Position numbers and translations under genes: made by a program. Below the pieces are notes generated by a model. It was not told the DNA's origin. It made no database searches and was given only the letters and a program-made list of their open reading frames with translations. From the IMG/VR virus record IMGVR_UViG_3300010392_000276, positions 1 through 46,194 of that record: 46,194 nucleotides of DNA; one strand, written 5' to 3'. The DNA is from a virus. Positions 32,762-40,354 of the stretch are shown here, piece after piece; the stretch's first letter is position 1, and the number at the start of each line of letters is the position of its first letter.

Positions 32762-33362
32762 TCCGCTTCAGGAGGTCGTTGATCTTTCGTTCTTCAAGCG
32801 ATTCGCTTGGGGCCTGATCTTGCTCAAGGTCAATCTCACCCATAAACATCAGGCAACAGACAGCGTGCGCGGCATGGTGCAGACCGCTTTCCTCGTCATA
32901 CTTCTCACCACGGCGGAGTGCGTTGATGTGGCGCTTTGCTGCTGAACGGTAGCGGGTGTGCAGATCCGGAACGTGGCGCCAGTTTTCGGCATCGTATTTC
33001 TGGGCGCCGAAGGTCAGAACCTTGGACACTTCCAGCTCCATGAGGGGCGGCATCAGATCCATGGCTGGTTTTTCACCGTCAAACTTCCGGCCAGACTCCG
33101 GGGCATAGGGGTTGTGAACCGTAAACCCATTCAAATGGCCCTTGCAGTCAGGTGTCTTGCATCCGAATCGGTCAACCTTGGCCGCGTTTTCCGGAACACG
33201 CAGATGATGCCCGCAAGAAAAGACTGCCCACATTTCCAGCGCATTGGGGCCTGGGTAAACCATGCTTCCCTCGTTGCACAGGGTGCACTGGGCTGGGGCA
33301 ACGACTTTGGAGTCATCTTCGACGGCCAGTTCATGCCCGCAGCTATATTCATAGGTAATCAT
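32712..33362 (-). CDS. dATP/dGTP diphosphohydrolase-like (DUF5664) protein with zinc-finger N-terminus, 216 aa
   Basis: Residues 1-80 hold two Cys/His clusters (CGH...CTLC; CGHH...C...C), probably zinc ribbons. Residues about 90-180 match DUF5664: GRKFDGEKPAMDLMPP, TFGAQKYDAENWR, GEKYDEESGLHHAAHAVCCLMF. Proteins of this type are predicted to hydrolyse deoxynucleoside triphosphates and may shape the nucleotide pool during replication. ATGA overlap with the upstream DUF4406 gene suggests a joint role. Confidence 0.78.
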   Translation of the reverse strand: MITYEYSCGHELAVEDDSKVVAPAQCTLCNEGSMVYPGPNALEMWAVFSCGHHLRVPENAAKVDRFGCKTPDCKGHLNGFTVHNPYAPESGRKFDGEKPAMDLMPPLMELEVSKVLTFGAQKYDAENWRHVPDLHTRYRSAAKRHINALRRGEKYDEESGLHHAAHAVCCLMFMGEIDLEQDQAPSESLEERKINDLLKRIDEVGADRASRAHRGQ

Positions 33363-33895
33363 GCTGTCACCTTCTCCAGTTGCGGAAGAACGTTGCTGCT
33401 CAGGTAAACCTTCAAGCCTATCTTCCGGGCCTCTTTGATCTCTGCGTGCGCTCCGCTGCTGTACTGCCAGCCATCCACCAGAACAACGGCATCACAACGG
33501 CGCATCAGCTCCATGGTTCCATCCCGCCAGAAGTCATCATCCGCAAGCCCTGGGAAGTCATGATCAAAGTGAGCTGTGTTGACAGTGGGGAGGATAGGAA
33601 ACCAGCCCTTGCGAACGCAGAGGCGGCCAACGTGCCGAGCGGCTGCTACGTTCTGGGCTACACCTTCCCGGGTTTCGGCGCGATAGGGGCCGGCTACATA
33701 CACCAGCTTCATGCCCTGCTTCTTCTCGGGCACTGGGCAGCCTGTAAGGATTTCGTGCCATGGAATGCCGTTTTCAGTGTTCACCGGCGGGAATTTTTGG
33801 TTGAAATGATCAGTGATCGGCTTCATCGCTTTCGCGAAATCGGCCGCGGTTGGCCAGTTTGGCGGAGTAATTTTGATCCTCTTGCCTTCGCTCAC
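33359..33895 (-). CDS. DUF4406 / nucleoside deoxyribosyltransferase-like protein, 178 aa
   Basis: C-terminal 115 residues: KLVYVAGPYRA, ARHVGRLCVRKGWFPILPTVNTAHFDH, DFWRDGTMELMRRCDAVVLVDGWQYSSGAHAEIKEA in parts, which match the DUF4406/nucleoside 2-deoxyribosyltransferase-like fold (conserved GPY, cation-binding Asp, S-x-G-A-x-x-E). The N-terminal 60 residues are unrelated. I choose GTG at 33895 because it overlaps the previous stop (GTGA) and follows GGGGGATTACGAA; ATG at 33910 is possible. Probable nucleotide salvage or hydrolysis role. Confidence 0.75.
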   Translation of the reverse strand: MSEGKRIKITPPNWPTAADFAKAMKPITDHFNQKFPPVNTENGIPWHEILTGCPVPEKKQGMKLVYVAGPYRAETREGVAQNVAAARHVGRLCVRKGWFPILPTVNTAHFDHDFPGLADDDFWRDGTMELMRRCDAVVLVDGWQYSSGAHAEIKEARKIGLKVYLSSNVLPQLEKVTA

Positions 33896-34071
33896 TTCGT
33901 AATCCCCCATACCAGAACCGCCAGCAGTGCGGCCACCAACCCCATGCCGGCAGAGAATGCGCCAGCCACCATCATGGCGAACAGGTCGGACACCATGAGT
34001 CGTCTTGTCAGGAAAAGGCAGTAAAACATCACGAAAATGGGCAGGGCCCACCATGAAAGTGAAATCGTCAT
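33892..34071 (-). CDS. Small membrane protein, 59 aa
   Basis: Two hydrophobic segments (about 5-21, LSWWALPIFVMFYCLF, and 28-57, LFAMMVAGAFSAGMGLVAAL) make up nearly the entire protein. The ATG overlaps the previous stop (ATGA) and the stop overlaps the next GTG. Function unknown. Confidence 0.7.
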   Translation of the reverse strand: MTISLSWWALPIFVMFYCLFLTRRLMVSDLFAMMVAGAFSAGMGLVAALLAVLVWGITK

Positions 34072-34259
34072 TGATGTTCCTCCGGGATCTCGAAAATCTC
34101 ATCTTCGCTTTGCCAGCCCGAATAACCCTGATCCGTTTCAATTTTAACGGTGCCAAAAAGCCACCCAATTAGCCCGGCCCTTCGCCGCACTATCCTGCAG
34201 CGCTCTACATACAGGCCGAAGCAGATCGTTGGTGCGAACCAGTGTGTGTAACTGCTCAC
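34068..34259 (-). CDS. Small hypothetical protein, 63 aa
   Basis: GTG start overlapping the upstream TGA (GTGA), with GGAGGTGGAGAGC as ribosome site. Aromatic-rich N-terminus, basic middle, a possible short hydrophobic stretch (LIGWLFGTV) and acidic end. No family recognised. Confidence 0.6.
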   Translation of the reverse strand: MSSYTHWFAPTICFGLYVERCRIVRRRAGLIGWLFGTVKIETDQGYSGWQSEDEIFEIPEEHQ

Positions 34260-35779
34260 GCTCTCCACCTCCCATCAATGATATGAATCAACGAGGCTAG
34301 GCCGTTCGGATAGATCACCGCATGGCTGTTCAGCCATGAGCTGGGGCCATCGTTGTACTCGAGACGCAGGACAGAGCTGGTGCCCACCTGCAGGACGTTC
34401 TTGTAAATCCCGGGCGTGTGGCTATGGCCGAGAATGTAATACCCGCCGAACTTGGTGAACTGCTTGGCGCTACCGCGGGAGCCGTTGGCGCCGATGTGGC
34501 CGTGGTTGCTTATGTCGTAGAGGCCAACCACCATGCCGTTGTCGTGATCGATGAACTTGAAGTTGCGATCTGGCAGGTATTTCTGGAACCACCACTCAAG
34601 CGGGTTCAGGAACTGGTCAGAGTCCTGGGCCTTCTTCAGCTGCTCCATCCGGATTTCCATGAACGTCAGGGCGTTTTCCGGATCCTCGTTCGGGTTGCAG
34701 CGGTTCAGCCACTGGTCAAGGTGTTCGTTGTGGTTGCTGCCCACGAAGATAATTTCATCGTCCTGATCGGAGATTTCCCGCATACCAGCCACCAAGCGAT
34801 CCAGTTCGGCACGGATGTTGTTCTTGCCATGGTGGTGCTTGTGGAACTTCAGCAGCGGGTTGCGTTCGTGATGGTGGCTGCCGGAATAGAAGTCCAGTAC
34901 ATCGTGAAGGATCAGCTTTTGAGGCTTCAGCACTGCCTTGATGGAGTCACCGGCCGTAAACGTGGCGGTCTTCACCTTCGGGCAAATGTAATCCCAATGG
35001 ATATCCCCACAGACCAGGCCAAGGGCTGGTGGTGCAGGCTCATAGCCTTTCGGGGTGAATCGCAGGTTCAGATCATAGAAACCGCCGGTATCGTCTGCCC
35101 GTAGCTGGCGCATCCAGAACAGATTGCCATCTGTCTCAACTACCAGGGCACCAATGCAGTGGTTATCGGCTGCAATCTTGCCGGCCTTGGTGTCTGAGTA
35201 GTTGGGTTCGGTGACGGATCCGGTGGTGTGCAGGATCTTCGGGAGCTTTGCGTTAGGGGTTGGGATCGGCAGCATTTCTATCTGGCCGTGGCCGAAGATC
35301 CCCGATCGCTTCCCGGTCACTGTCTCAAATCCGGATAGCGGGTGCTTGTTGGTGGCGTTCACCGACACATCCGCCATCAACATCAGGTTATCGTTCAGCT
35401 TCTCCCGCTCGGTTGCGAAGTACGGAACCAGGGGAGCGGCCCACCACTTTTCCTCTTTCCCGTTCTTGCTGGTGAGCGTGATGTTTTCGTAGTTCACCGG
35501 AATCACTTTCAGCTTGGCGTTGAAGTGTTCGCAGTATCGGAGAAGGCTTTCAAGGAAGGGCTGGTGTGGCTGGGTGTTGTTCTGGGCAGAGGTGATGACG
35601 TAGCGGGTAATTCTGTGGCCTCTTTGCTTTGGCTCCGCCAGCAGTCCCTTGGCTCTTATCCTCCGCATTCGTTTCTTCATGGCCACCCGGCTGATGCCAA
35701 GGTATTCAGCGGCCTTTACCTGATTCCGGAACAGTTGAACGGCATCAATGGTTTCCAGATCGATCTGCGTTGCACTCAT
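34256..35779 (-). CDS. Calcineurin-like metallophosphoesterase with N-terminal HTH (T5 A1-like), 507 aa
   Basis: Residues 10-60 are an HTH domain (VKAAEYLGISRVAMKKRMRR). The C-terminal half carries metallophosphoesterase motifs in order: GDIHWD (258-263), LHDVLDFYSGSHHHE around 291-305, GSNHNEH (347-353), HDNG (412-415) and GHSHTP (451-456). The layout resembles T5 A1-type phage proteins. It may act on DNA or nucleotides, for instance host DNA; substrate cannot be told from sequence. ATGA overlaps RusA upstream. Confidence 0.75.
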   Translation of the reverse strand: MSATQIDLETIDAVQLFRNQVKAAEYLGISRVAMKKRMRRIRAKGLLAEPKQRGHRITRYVITSAQNNTQPHQPFLESLLRYCEHFNAKLKVIPVNYENITLTSKNGKEEKWWAAPLVPYFATEREKLNDNLMLMADVSVNATNKHPLSGFETVTGKRSGIFGHGQIEMLPIPTPNAKLPKILHTTGSVTEPNYSDTKAGKIAADNHCIGALVVETDGNLFWMRQLRADDTGGFYDLNLRFTPKGYEPAPPALGLVCGDIHWDYICPKVKTATFTAGDSIKAVLKPQKLILHDVLDFYSGSHHHERNPLLKFHKHHHGKNNIRAELDRLVAGMREISDQDDEIIFVGSNHNEHLDQWLNRCNPNEDPENALTFMEIRMEQLKKAQDSDQFLNPLEWWFQKYLPDRNFKFIDHDNGMVVGLYDISNHGHIGANGSRGSAKQFTKFGGYYILGHSHTPGIYKNVLQVGTSSVLRLEYNDGPSSWLNSHAVIYPNGLASLIHIIDGRWRA

Positions 35780-36156
35780 GGGGTGATCCTTTCGGGCTCC
35801 AATTCGTCAGAAATGACCACGCGCACACCCCCACCCTTCACAATCGGCTGGCGGACTATCGTTAACTGGTCAATCTGTTCGTCGTCTCCCCACACCCCAG
35901 CGTGTGTTAAAGCGTCCAGTATGGCCTTGGGTAAGTTGTCCAGATCCCGGGCCCGCCGGTCTGGGGCATTGGCCCCAATCCAGACAGACACCCGGCCGTG
36001 GATCTTCTTGTGCTTCAGGCCAATGCTGGAAAGAACGGCTTTCCGGTATGCCCTCCCCTTTTCGCTGATCAATACCCGTACCCGGCGCTTGTGGATGGTG
36101 CTGCGCCAGTAGGTGTTCACCGAGGGCGGCCAGGGAAGATCGAAAACCACTTTCAT
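35776..36156 (-). CDS. rusA: RusA-type Holliday junction resolvase, 126 aa
   Basis: Matches RusA in length (120 aa in E. coli) and layout: N-terminal LPWPPSVNTYWR, central RRARDLDNLPKAILDAL with catalytic Asp71 and Asp73, and WGDDEQI with Asp91/Asp92. Resolves recombination or replication junctions before packaging. ATGA overlaps at both ends. Confidence 0.92.
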   Translation of the reverse strand: MKVVFDLPWPPSVNTYWRSTIHKRRVRVLISEKGRAYRKAVLSSIGLKHKKIHGRVSVWIGANAPDRRARDLDNLPKAILDALTHAGVWGDDEQIDQLTIVRQPIVKGGGVRVVISDELEPERITP

Positions 36157-36341
36157 TTGTATCGGCTCCCTTTCTGTCCTGGCTCATTGCTGCCAGTGCA
36201 GGCGTTGTCGTGATGCGTAGCCCGCGGGCATCGCTTGTTGCCGCACTCAGGGCAGACAATCATGGTGAACATCGTTACTTTCCAACCGGTGCGCTCATCC
36301 ACTTTCTTATCGGCACATGAGTAGCAGCAGTTGCCTGTCAT
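36153..36341 (-). CDS. Small zinc-ribbon-like protein, 62 aa
   Basis: Seven cysteines in CC-x2-C, C-x2-C-GNKRC and a later Cys suggest a small zinc-binding protein. No family named. ATGA overlaps couple it to the 200-aa gene and to rusA. Confidence 0.6.
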   Translation of the reverse strand: MTGNCCYSCADKKVDERTGWKVTMFTMIVCPECGNKRCPRATHHDNACTGSNEPGQKGSRYK

Positions 36342-36940
36342 TCCGCCCCCTTGCGCAGCAGGCCGGCGTCATATAGTGCTTCTACGTCAATGCGGGTGCT
36401 GTTGCTTCCAGGGTAAGGGCAAGCATTCATGGCAGCCTCGATAGTTTCCGCCCGCTCCTTCTGCTCTTTGGCGTAGTGCTCCCTCTGGATCTGGTCCTGT
36501 TGTTTCTGCTTTTCTGGACGATCAACTTGGGACCAAAGATCACGAATCATGCCCTTCACCGGGTTGTCGTAACTCATCCGCCCGGTTTCGGCGGCAATGC
36601 GCTGAAGCATCCAATAGGGCCAACTGCCCGGGGCAATCTTCCAGTCTTGCCATTCTTCTGGCGCCCTCTCTGGCAGGTCCTTCACCCAGGCCTCTGGGTC
36701 TGACTTGGTGGGGCGTGGTATTGCACCGCCCGGGAGTGTGTCGTACGCCCACGATGGATCTCTGTAATGAACCAAGGAGTCAACACCCACCGCCCAAGCC
36801 TCAACTCCAACGCCATTTACTACTCGCCAAAAAACATCGCTAAAAACACTCTTTCCGGAAATAAAGTGGGTGGCCCCGAAAGGGATGTTCTCATCCCACC
36901 ACGCCGGATCGCGCAGCTGCTGTTCTGTTGGTCTTTCCAT
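36338..36940 (-). CDS. Hypothetical early protein, 200 aa
   Basis: Starts at the ATG in the TGATG overlap with the DUF1364 gene. The opening ERPTEQQLRDPAWWDENIPFGATHFI resembles the start of a short protein further upstream (38476-38703, KAPTKDQL...WPDGATHYSP), so both carry the same small 'P-x-ATH-x' module of phage early proteins. The rest is Trp-rich then helical. Function unknown. Confidence 0.65.
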   Translation of the reverse strand: MERPTEQQLRDPAWWDENIPFGATHFISGKSVFSDVFWRVVNGVGVEAWAVGVDSLVHYRDPSWAYDTLPGGAIPRPTKSDPEAWVKDLPERAPEEWQDWKIAPGSWPYWMLQRIAAETGRMSYDNPVKGMIRDLWSQVDRPEKQKQQDQIQREHYAKEQKERAETIEAAMNACPYPGSNSTRIDVEALYDAGLLRKGAE

Positions 36941-37326
36941 CACGCCACCTTCCTGAATTGATAGCCTTCCTCGATCAGAAGGCGCTGGGTTCTGATGACG
37001 CCCTCCAAGTGCCAAAGGTCACGCTCTGCCCTTGTGTGCGTCTTTGCATAACCGCCATCAAGCCATGAGTGGCACGCGCTGCAGGCATAGGCCCCTTCAT
37101 GGTCATGAGCTTTCATGGCCATCCCTGCCCCGTTCAGGTGAGCCAGAACCGTCGTTGACCAGTCACCATTGCAGACGAAAGGAACACGAACTTGGCAGGG
37201 CTTTCCCTCGGCGCTCTGGCGTATTGGTGTGGTCTTTGGCCGGCTGGCGGACTTGCGGCTGGGCTTTCGCTTGATCGGGGCCCTTGCCTTCAGCGGTGTT
37301 TTCCGGGTCATGGGTGTTCGTTTCAT
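36940..37326 (-). CDS. DUF1364 (YbcO-like) nuclease-domain protein, 128 aa
   Basis: Very basic N-terminal 40 residues, then a domain with CQVRVPFVCNGD, VLAHLNGAGMAMKAHDHEGAYACSACHSWLDG in parts and a helical C-terminus; this Cys/His pattern is DUF1364, known from YbcO in the DLP12 nin-like region and predicted to be an HNH-type nuclease. It sits two genes upstream of rusA, as in many lambdoid recombination clusters. Confidence 0.82.
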   Translation of the reverse strand: MKRTPMTRKTPLKARAPIKRKPSRKSASRPKTTPIRQSAEGKPCQVRVPFVCNGDWSTTVLAHLNGAGMAMKAHDHEGAYACSACHSWLDGGYAKTHTRAERDLWHLEGVIRTQRLLIEEGYQFRKVA

Positions 37327-37661
37327 GCTTCATTCCCCAGGATCACGCGATCCTCTTTGACTCTGATGTACTTCGGCAGGCGGCCGTCATTGCAGGCTTT
37401 CCGATACCATCCAAGGAAGCGGGCCTCATTGCCGCGGGAGTGGTGCCACAGGTAGCGGCTGAGTTTGATGAAGCGGGCTTCAATGAAGTTTTCCGGTTTC
37501 GGGTTCTCCATCTGGGCCGCCTTCAAAGCCGCCAGCGCGGTTAAGGCGCATTCACTCGGGGTTCCAGTGTTTGCTTTGGCCGATGGAGCCACCAGAAGGA
37601 TCAACACCACAAACGCCAGGCTCCACCAGATTGCTTGTCTTGGGCTCAGTCGCTTTTTCAT
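37323..37661 (-). CDS. Exported or membrane-anchored protein, 112 aa
   Basis: ATG at 37661 preceded by ACAGGAGGATCGCCC. The N-terminus has a basic stretch, a hydrophobic core (IWWSLAFVVLILLVAPS) and SAKA-N as a possible signal-peptidase site, so it is secreted or anchored. The C-terminal part has ARFIKLSRYLWHHSRGNEARFLGWYRKAC. An exported protein amid early genes is unusual. Unknown role. Confidence 0.7.
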   Translation of the reverse strand: MKKRLSPRQAIWWSLAFVVLILLVAPSAKANTGTPSECALTALAALKAAQMENPKPENFIEARFIKLSRYLWHHSRGNEARFLGWYRKACNDGRLPKYIRVKEDRVILGNEA

Positions 37662-37680
37662 GGGCGATCCTCCTGTGGGT

Positions 37681-38001
37681 TCAGTCGCCTGTGTATTCCG
37701 TTCCCATGGGGCCGTGGCCCCTTGATCTGTCATCAAGCTTGAACAGCTTGCGCCGAAGCTCTCTCCGCTCATCTTCCAGTTCGTTGCAGAGCAGTCGGAG
37801 CTGCAGCACTACATCCGCCAGCGGTAACGTGGCGCCTGTTTCCTTGCAGACAAACCCGCTGCTCTCGCATCCCGGGCATGGCATCTGGTGGAAAAGGCCC
37901 TGAACCATGCCCTGACCTGAACAGTCGGGGCACTCTTTCAGCGGGATCTTCTGCTGGCGGAATGATGGTCCGGACCTTTTCAAGCGCTTTCCTCCGTTCA
38001 C
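37681..38001 (-). CDS. Zinc-finger protein with DnaJ-like cysteines, about 106 aa
   Basis: CPDCSGQGMVQG...MPCPGCESSGFVC gives CxxCxGxG and CxxC pairs like DnaJ/antiterminator fingers, followed by a Leu/Arg/Glu-rich coiled coil (VLQLRLLCNELEDERRELRRKL). GTG at 38001 directly follows the previous stop; TTG at 37983 has a far better GGAGG site seven bases upstream and may be the real start. Confidence 0.65.
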   Translation of the reverse strand: MNGGKRLKRSGPSFRQQKIPLKECPDCSGQGMVQGLFHQMPCPGCESSGFVCKETGATLPLADVVLQLRLLCNELEDERRELRRKLFKLDDRSRGHGPMGTEYTGD

Positions 38002-38277
38002 TCAATTGCGTTGTTCACGATTAATGAACAGCCGACGGCGTAAACACATCAGCCGGTTGTACTTCACACCCGCCGGGCTTCTGTGGCTGCTAACCCAATA
38101 CACCCGGAACTTTCCATCAATCATTCCACCGCTGGTTTTCTGGTGCGCCCCAGGCTGCAAGAATCCAACGGCTGTCTTGATGCTGTTCGGGAATACTCCG
38201 TTAAACCTGGCAAACCGCGAATCAGACAAATTGTGACCAGTCACGGAAATGTGGTTGCAGTTTGTCTGGGTTCTCAT
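38002..38277 (-). CDS. HNH/AP2-like small DNA-binding candidate, 91 aa
   Basis: ATG overlaps the previous stop (ATGA). Contains FRVYWVSSHRSPAGVKYNRLMCLRRRLFIN, a basic region that could bind DNA; the N-terminus has Asn/His/Cys-rich sequence. The family is not recognised and the label is only descriptive. Confidence 0.5.
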   Translation of the reverse strand: MRTQTNCNHISVTGHNLSDSRFARFNGVFPNSIKTAVGFLQPGAHQKTSGGMIDGKFRVYWVSSHRSPAGVKYNRLMCLRRRLFINREQRN

Positions 38278-38450
38278 GGCTTCACCCACATGGCACTGAA
38301 TCCGATGGAGAACAGAACCACGCCAACACCGTAGGCAATCAGCAACCTCTCGTTCCGGTACAAAAGCGGGCAGTAAGCGCCGGCCACAATTAACGTCACG
38401 CTGGCCAGCAGCGGGATCAGGTCGGAGAGGATGCGGAGCCAGAAGGTCAT
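38274..38450 (-). CDS. Small membrane protein, 58 aa
   Basis: Two hydrophobic segments (about 5-27, LRILSDLIPLLASVTLIVAG, and 36-55, LLIAYGVGVVLFSIGFSAMW). ATG at 38450, 25 bases after the previous stop, is preferred over an upstream in-frame start that overlaps it. Unknown role. Confidence 0.62.
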   Translation of the reverse strand: MTFWLRILSDLIPLLASVTLIVAGAYCPLLYRNERLLIAYGVGVVLFSIGFSAMWVKP

Positions 38451-38475
38451 GCGTATCGGCTCCCTGGCTGTCCCA

Positions 38476-38703
38476 TCACGCCGCTCCTTTAGGCCGCTCA
38501 ATCAGGTGACCGTGGAACCATTCTTCTTGAGCGACCTCTTGCACCCAAAAATTATTTTTCGGCTTTTCGTTGCGCGAAGCAGGACAGACCAGCCAATCTC
38601 CAAAGTCCCGCTGCAAAAAGCGATTCAATGCTGGGCTGTAATGAGTGGCTCCATCTGGCCAAGATTCCGACGATTGCAACTGATCTTTAGTTGGTGCTTT
38701 CAT
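38476..38703 (-). CDS. Hypothetical early protein, 75 aa
   Basis: Short module WPDGATHYSPALNRFLQRDFGDWLVC followed by NNFWVQEVAQEEW, similar in style to the N-terminus of the 200-aa protein at 36338-36940. Such Trp-rich small modules are common in phage early regions. ATGA overlap with the upstream gene. Confidence 0.6.
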   Translation of the reverse strand: MKAPTKDQLQSSESWPDGATHYSPALNRFLQRDFGDWLVCPASRNEKPKNNFWVQEVAQEEWFHGHLIERPKGAA

Positions 38704-38945
38704 GCCGCATTACCTCCGTTTGGCGAATAACCCCCATGCTGGCGCTCCTGGTAGTAAAACCCAGGCACGGCAACGGACTTGAAATACTGCTTCCAGACCA
38801 GGTCGCGATCCATCAGCCGAATCAGAGAACGTCTGGCCTCAAACTCAGTCACCTCAAGCGCCTCGGCAATTTGTTCGCAGCGCATGGGCTCCTGGCCATC
38901 GAGGAGCAGCATGGTTCTGGCATCGAATGCTTCTTCACTGGTCAT
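38700..38945 (-). CDS. Putative winged-helix protein, 81 aa
   Basis: Starts at the ATG in a TGATG overlap. Residues about 20-55 (EPMRCEQIAEALEVTEFEARRSLIRLMDRDLV) read as a winged HTH, then an aromatic C-terminus with GFYYQERQHGGY. Small DNA-binding protein of unknown target. Confidence 0.6.
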   Translation of the reverse strand: MTSEEAFDARTMLLLDGQEPMRCEQIAEALEVTEFEARRSLIRLMDRDLVWKQYFKSVAVPGFYYQERQHGGYSPNGGNAA

Positions 38946-39142
38946 CAGAACCACCTCGCTGTTTTCTGCGCTACCCAGGGTAGGAACTTGTAGCCGGTGA
39001 ACCAGCAGACGATGCACATAATCACCAGTGCCGGCCCCTCTCCGATCAGATCACGCAGCAGCCACGAGGCAACAATCACAAGCGCAATGACCGGCATGAC
39101 GATAGCCATCGAAAGCGCAAACTCTTTCAGGTCTTTGTTCAC
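38945..39142 (-). CDS. Small membrane protein, 65 aa, GTG start
   Basis: GTG at 39142 overlaps the previous TGA (GTGA). Two hydrophobic segments (about 9-29, LSMAIVMPVIALVIVASWLL, and 35-52, GPALVIMCIVCWFTGY). No family recognised. Confidence 0.65.
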   Translation of the reverse strand: MNKDLKEFALSMAIVMPVIALVIVASWLLRDLIGEGPALVIMCIVCWFTGYKFLPWVAQKTARWF

Positions 39143-39384
39143 TCGATCACCCTCCACAAGCACCCCATACAATCGCGGTCTGCTTTGCCCTCTTCGCTCT
39201 GAGCGTACTGACACGCTCCTGAAGCCGCTTCATTCCAAGCCGTCCTCACAATACTGAAACGCTTTGAGCCGTCCTCCTTGAAGCCGTCAGGCACGATGTA
39301 GGGCGAACTCAGTGCAGAGCGGGATCGGTTGAAGCAGGCTGGCTTACGTTGTCCTACTGGATTGTCGGACAATCTGATTGTCAT
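39139..39384 (-). CDS. Small cysteine-containing hypothetical protein, 81 aa
   Basis: Starts at the ATG in the ATGA overlap with the DpdA-like gene. N-terminal TIRLSDNPVGQRKPACFN, C-terminal GACQYAQSEEGKADRDCMGCLWRVIE; the four cysteines could bind metal. The direct coupling to the DpdA-like gene makes it a possible partner. Not recognised. Confidence 0.6.
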   Translation of the reverse strand: MTIRLSDNPVGQRKPACFNRSRSALSSPYIVPDGFKEDGSKRFSIVRTAWNEAASGACQYAQSEEGKADRDCMGCLWRVIE

Positions 39385-40112
39385 ATTAAAGCCTCCTGAA
39401 TCGGTGCGCGGCTCCACTGCTCTGCGCTGTTGTGTGATTCGATTCGAGCGGCCATTAACTCAGCTCTCCATTCTTTGCTTGGCGGCTGATAAGTTCCTCT
39501 CCAGGCTGAATCAATACCAATGTTGCGCCCGACGTTCGTGCTGTCTGCGCTGGCAAACGGCAACTTGGTGAACACAGCAGGGTCCAACATCCGGAGGCCA
39601 TGCAATCGAGTAACGGGGCGGCCATGCTCATCACAGATGGCATTAAGCGCTTCACTGATTCGCGCCCACCAGCGAGCATTGCCAATCTGCGAGAATGCTC
39701 CAGAGCTGCCAATGCAGACACGCGGCCAGAAGTGAGCCAAGTCGAACAAGCGCTCAATGGATTCGTGCATGTGCCAAACTGGCGCGGAGTAGTGCTTTTC
39801 GTGTGGCCATTCGCGGATCAGGTCATCGTTGGCAACTTCGTCACCGTCGATAACGTCCGGAATGACAGCAAAGTCAAAGCCGGGATGTGACTTCAGGCCG
39901 TCTACCCATTGATAGAATGGCGTCCAGTCGGTGATTGCCTCGCCGGACTTCCAGGCAGTGAAGGCGCCGTTATCCACCGCGAAGCTCTGGCAAAGCTCGG
40001 CGGCAATCTCCAATTGGTCCGAGTGCATGAAGGACACAAAGGCATGGCGGCCCTGTAGCAACTTTGCGGCGGCTGTGGCTGGAGTAACTGGCAATCCGTG
40101 GTAATGAATCAT
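39381..40112 (-). CDS. DpdA/queuine-tRNA-ribosyltransferase-like protein, 243 aa
   Basis: Matches the phage branch of TGT-like proteins (RefSeq-style name DUF7221, DpdA-related): VDNGAFTAWKSG (Asp47), IPDVIDGDE (84-92), VWHMHESIE, VCIGSSGAFSQIG, LHGLRML (170-176) and SADSTNVGRNIGID (188-201). DpdA enzymes exchange guanine in DNA for a 7-deazaguanine. No preQ0-synthesis genes are present here, so the base would come from the host. Substrate (DNA rather than tRNA) is inferred from the family. Confidence 0.75.
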   Translation of the reverse strand: MIHYHGLPVTPATAAAKLLQGRHAFVSFMHSDQLEIAAELCQSFAVDNGAFTAWKSGEAITDWTPFYQWVDGLKSHPGFDFAVIPDVIDGDEVANDDLIREWPHEKHYSAPVWHMHESIERLFDLAHFWPRVCIGSSGAFSQIGNARWWARISEALNAICDEHGRPVTRLHGLRMLDPAVFTKLPFASADSTNVGRNIGIDSAWRGTYQPPSKEWRAELMAARIESHNSAEQWSRAPIQEALI

Positions 40113-40354
40113 TGCCAGCCCCTCCGAGTCTCAATATCGACGCCGTGGTGATGAGCGCTGATCGTTTGCTGCCCTCCAAAGCGCTGATAAGACTGGTCTG
40201 CAATGTCCTCTTGGTAGGCAGCTGTGAAGCTCAGGAAGAATCCCGCGATGTTCTCAACCATGATGGTCTGCGCGGAGCGGATCTCGACTCGGTACGCAAT
40301 GCGCTGTTGGTTGTTCGGACATTCGCACTCAAACTTAAAGCAGTAAATATTCAT
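40109..40354 (-). CDS. Hypothetical protein, 81 aa
   Basis: N-terminal YCFKFECECPNNQQRIAYRVEI then a helical segment; ends with HHHGVDIETRRGWQ. Lies directly upstream of, and ATGA-coupled to, the DpdA-like gene. Unknown; may assist DNA modification. Confidence 0.6.
   Translation of the reverse strand: MNIYCFKFECECPNNQQRIAYRVEIRSAQTIMVENIAGFFLSFTAAYQEDIADQSYQRFGGQQTISAHHHGVDIETRRGWQ

Noticed and set aside
35342-36112. Long plus-strand frames (also 34418-35104) opposite the metallophosphoesterase and rusA
   Set aside because: Opposite genes have clear catalytic motifs and coupled starts; the plus frames have none.
37769-38005. 78-codon minus-strand frame overlapping the zinc-finger gene
   Set aside because: Out of frame with the CxxCxGxG protein at 37681-38001, lacks a coupled stop or recognisable motif, and its C-terminus is Arg/Ala-rich shadow composition.
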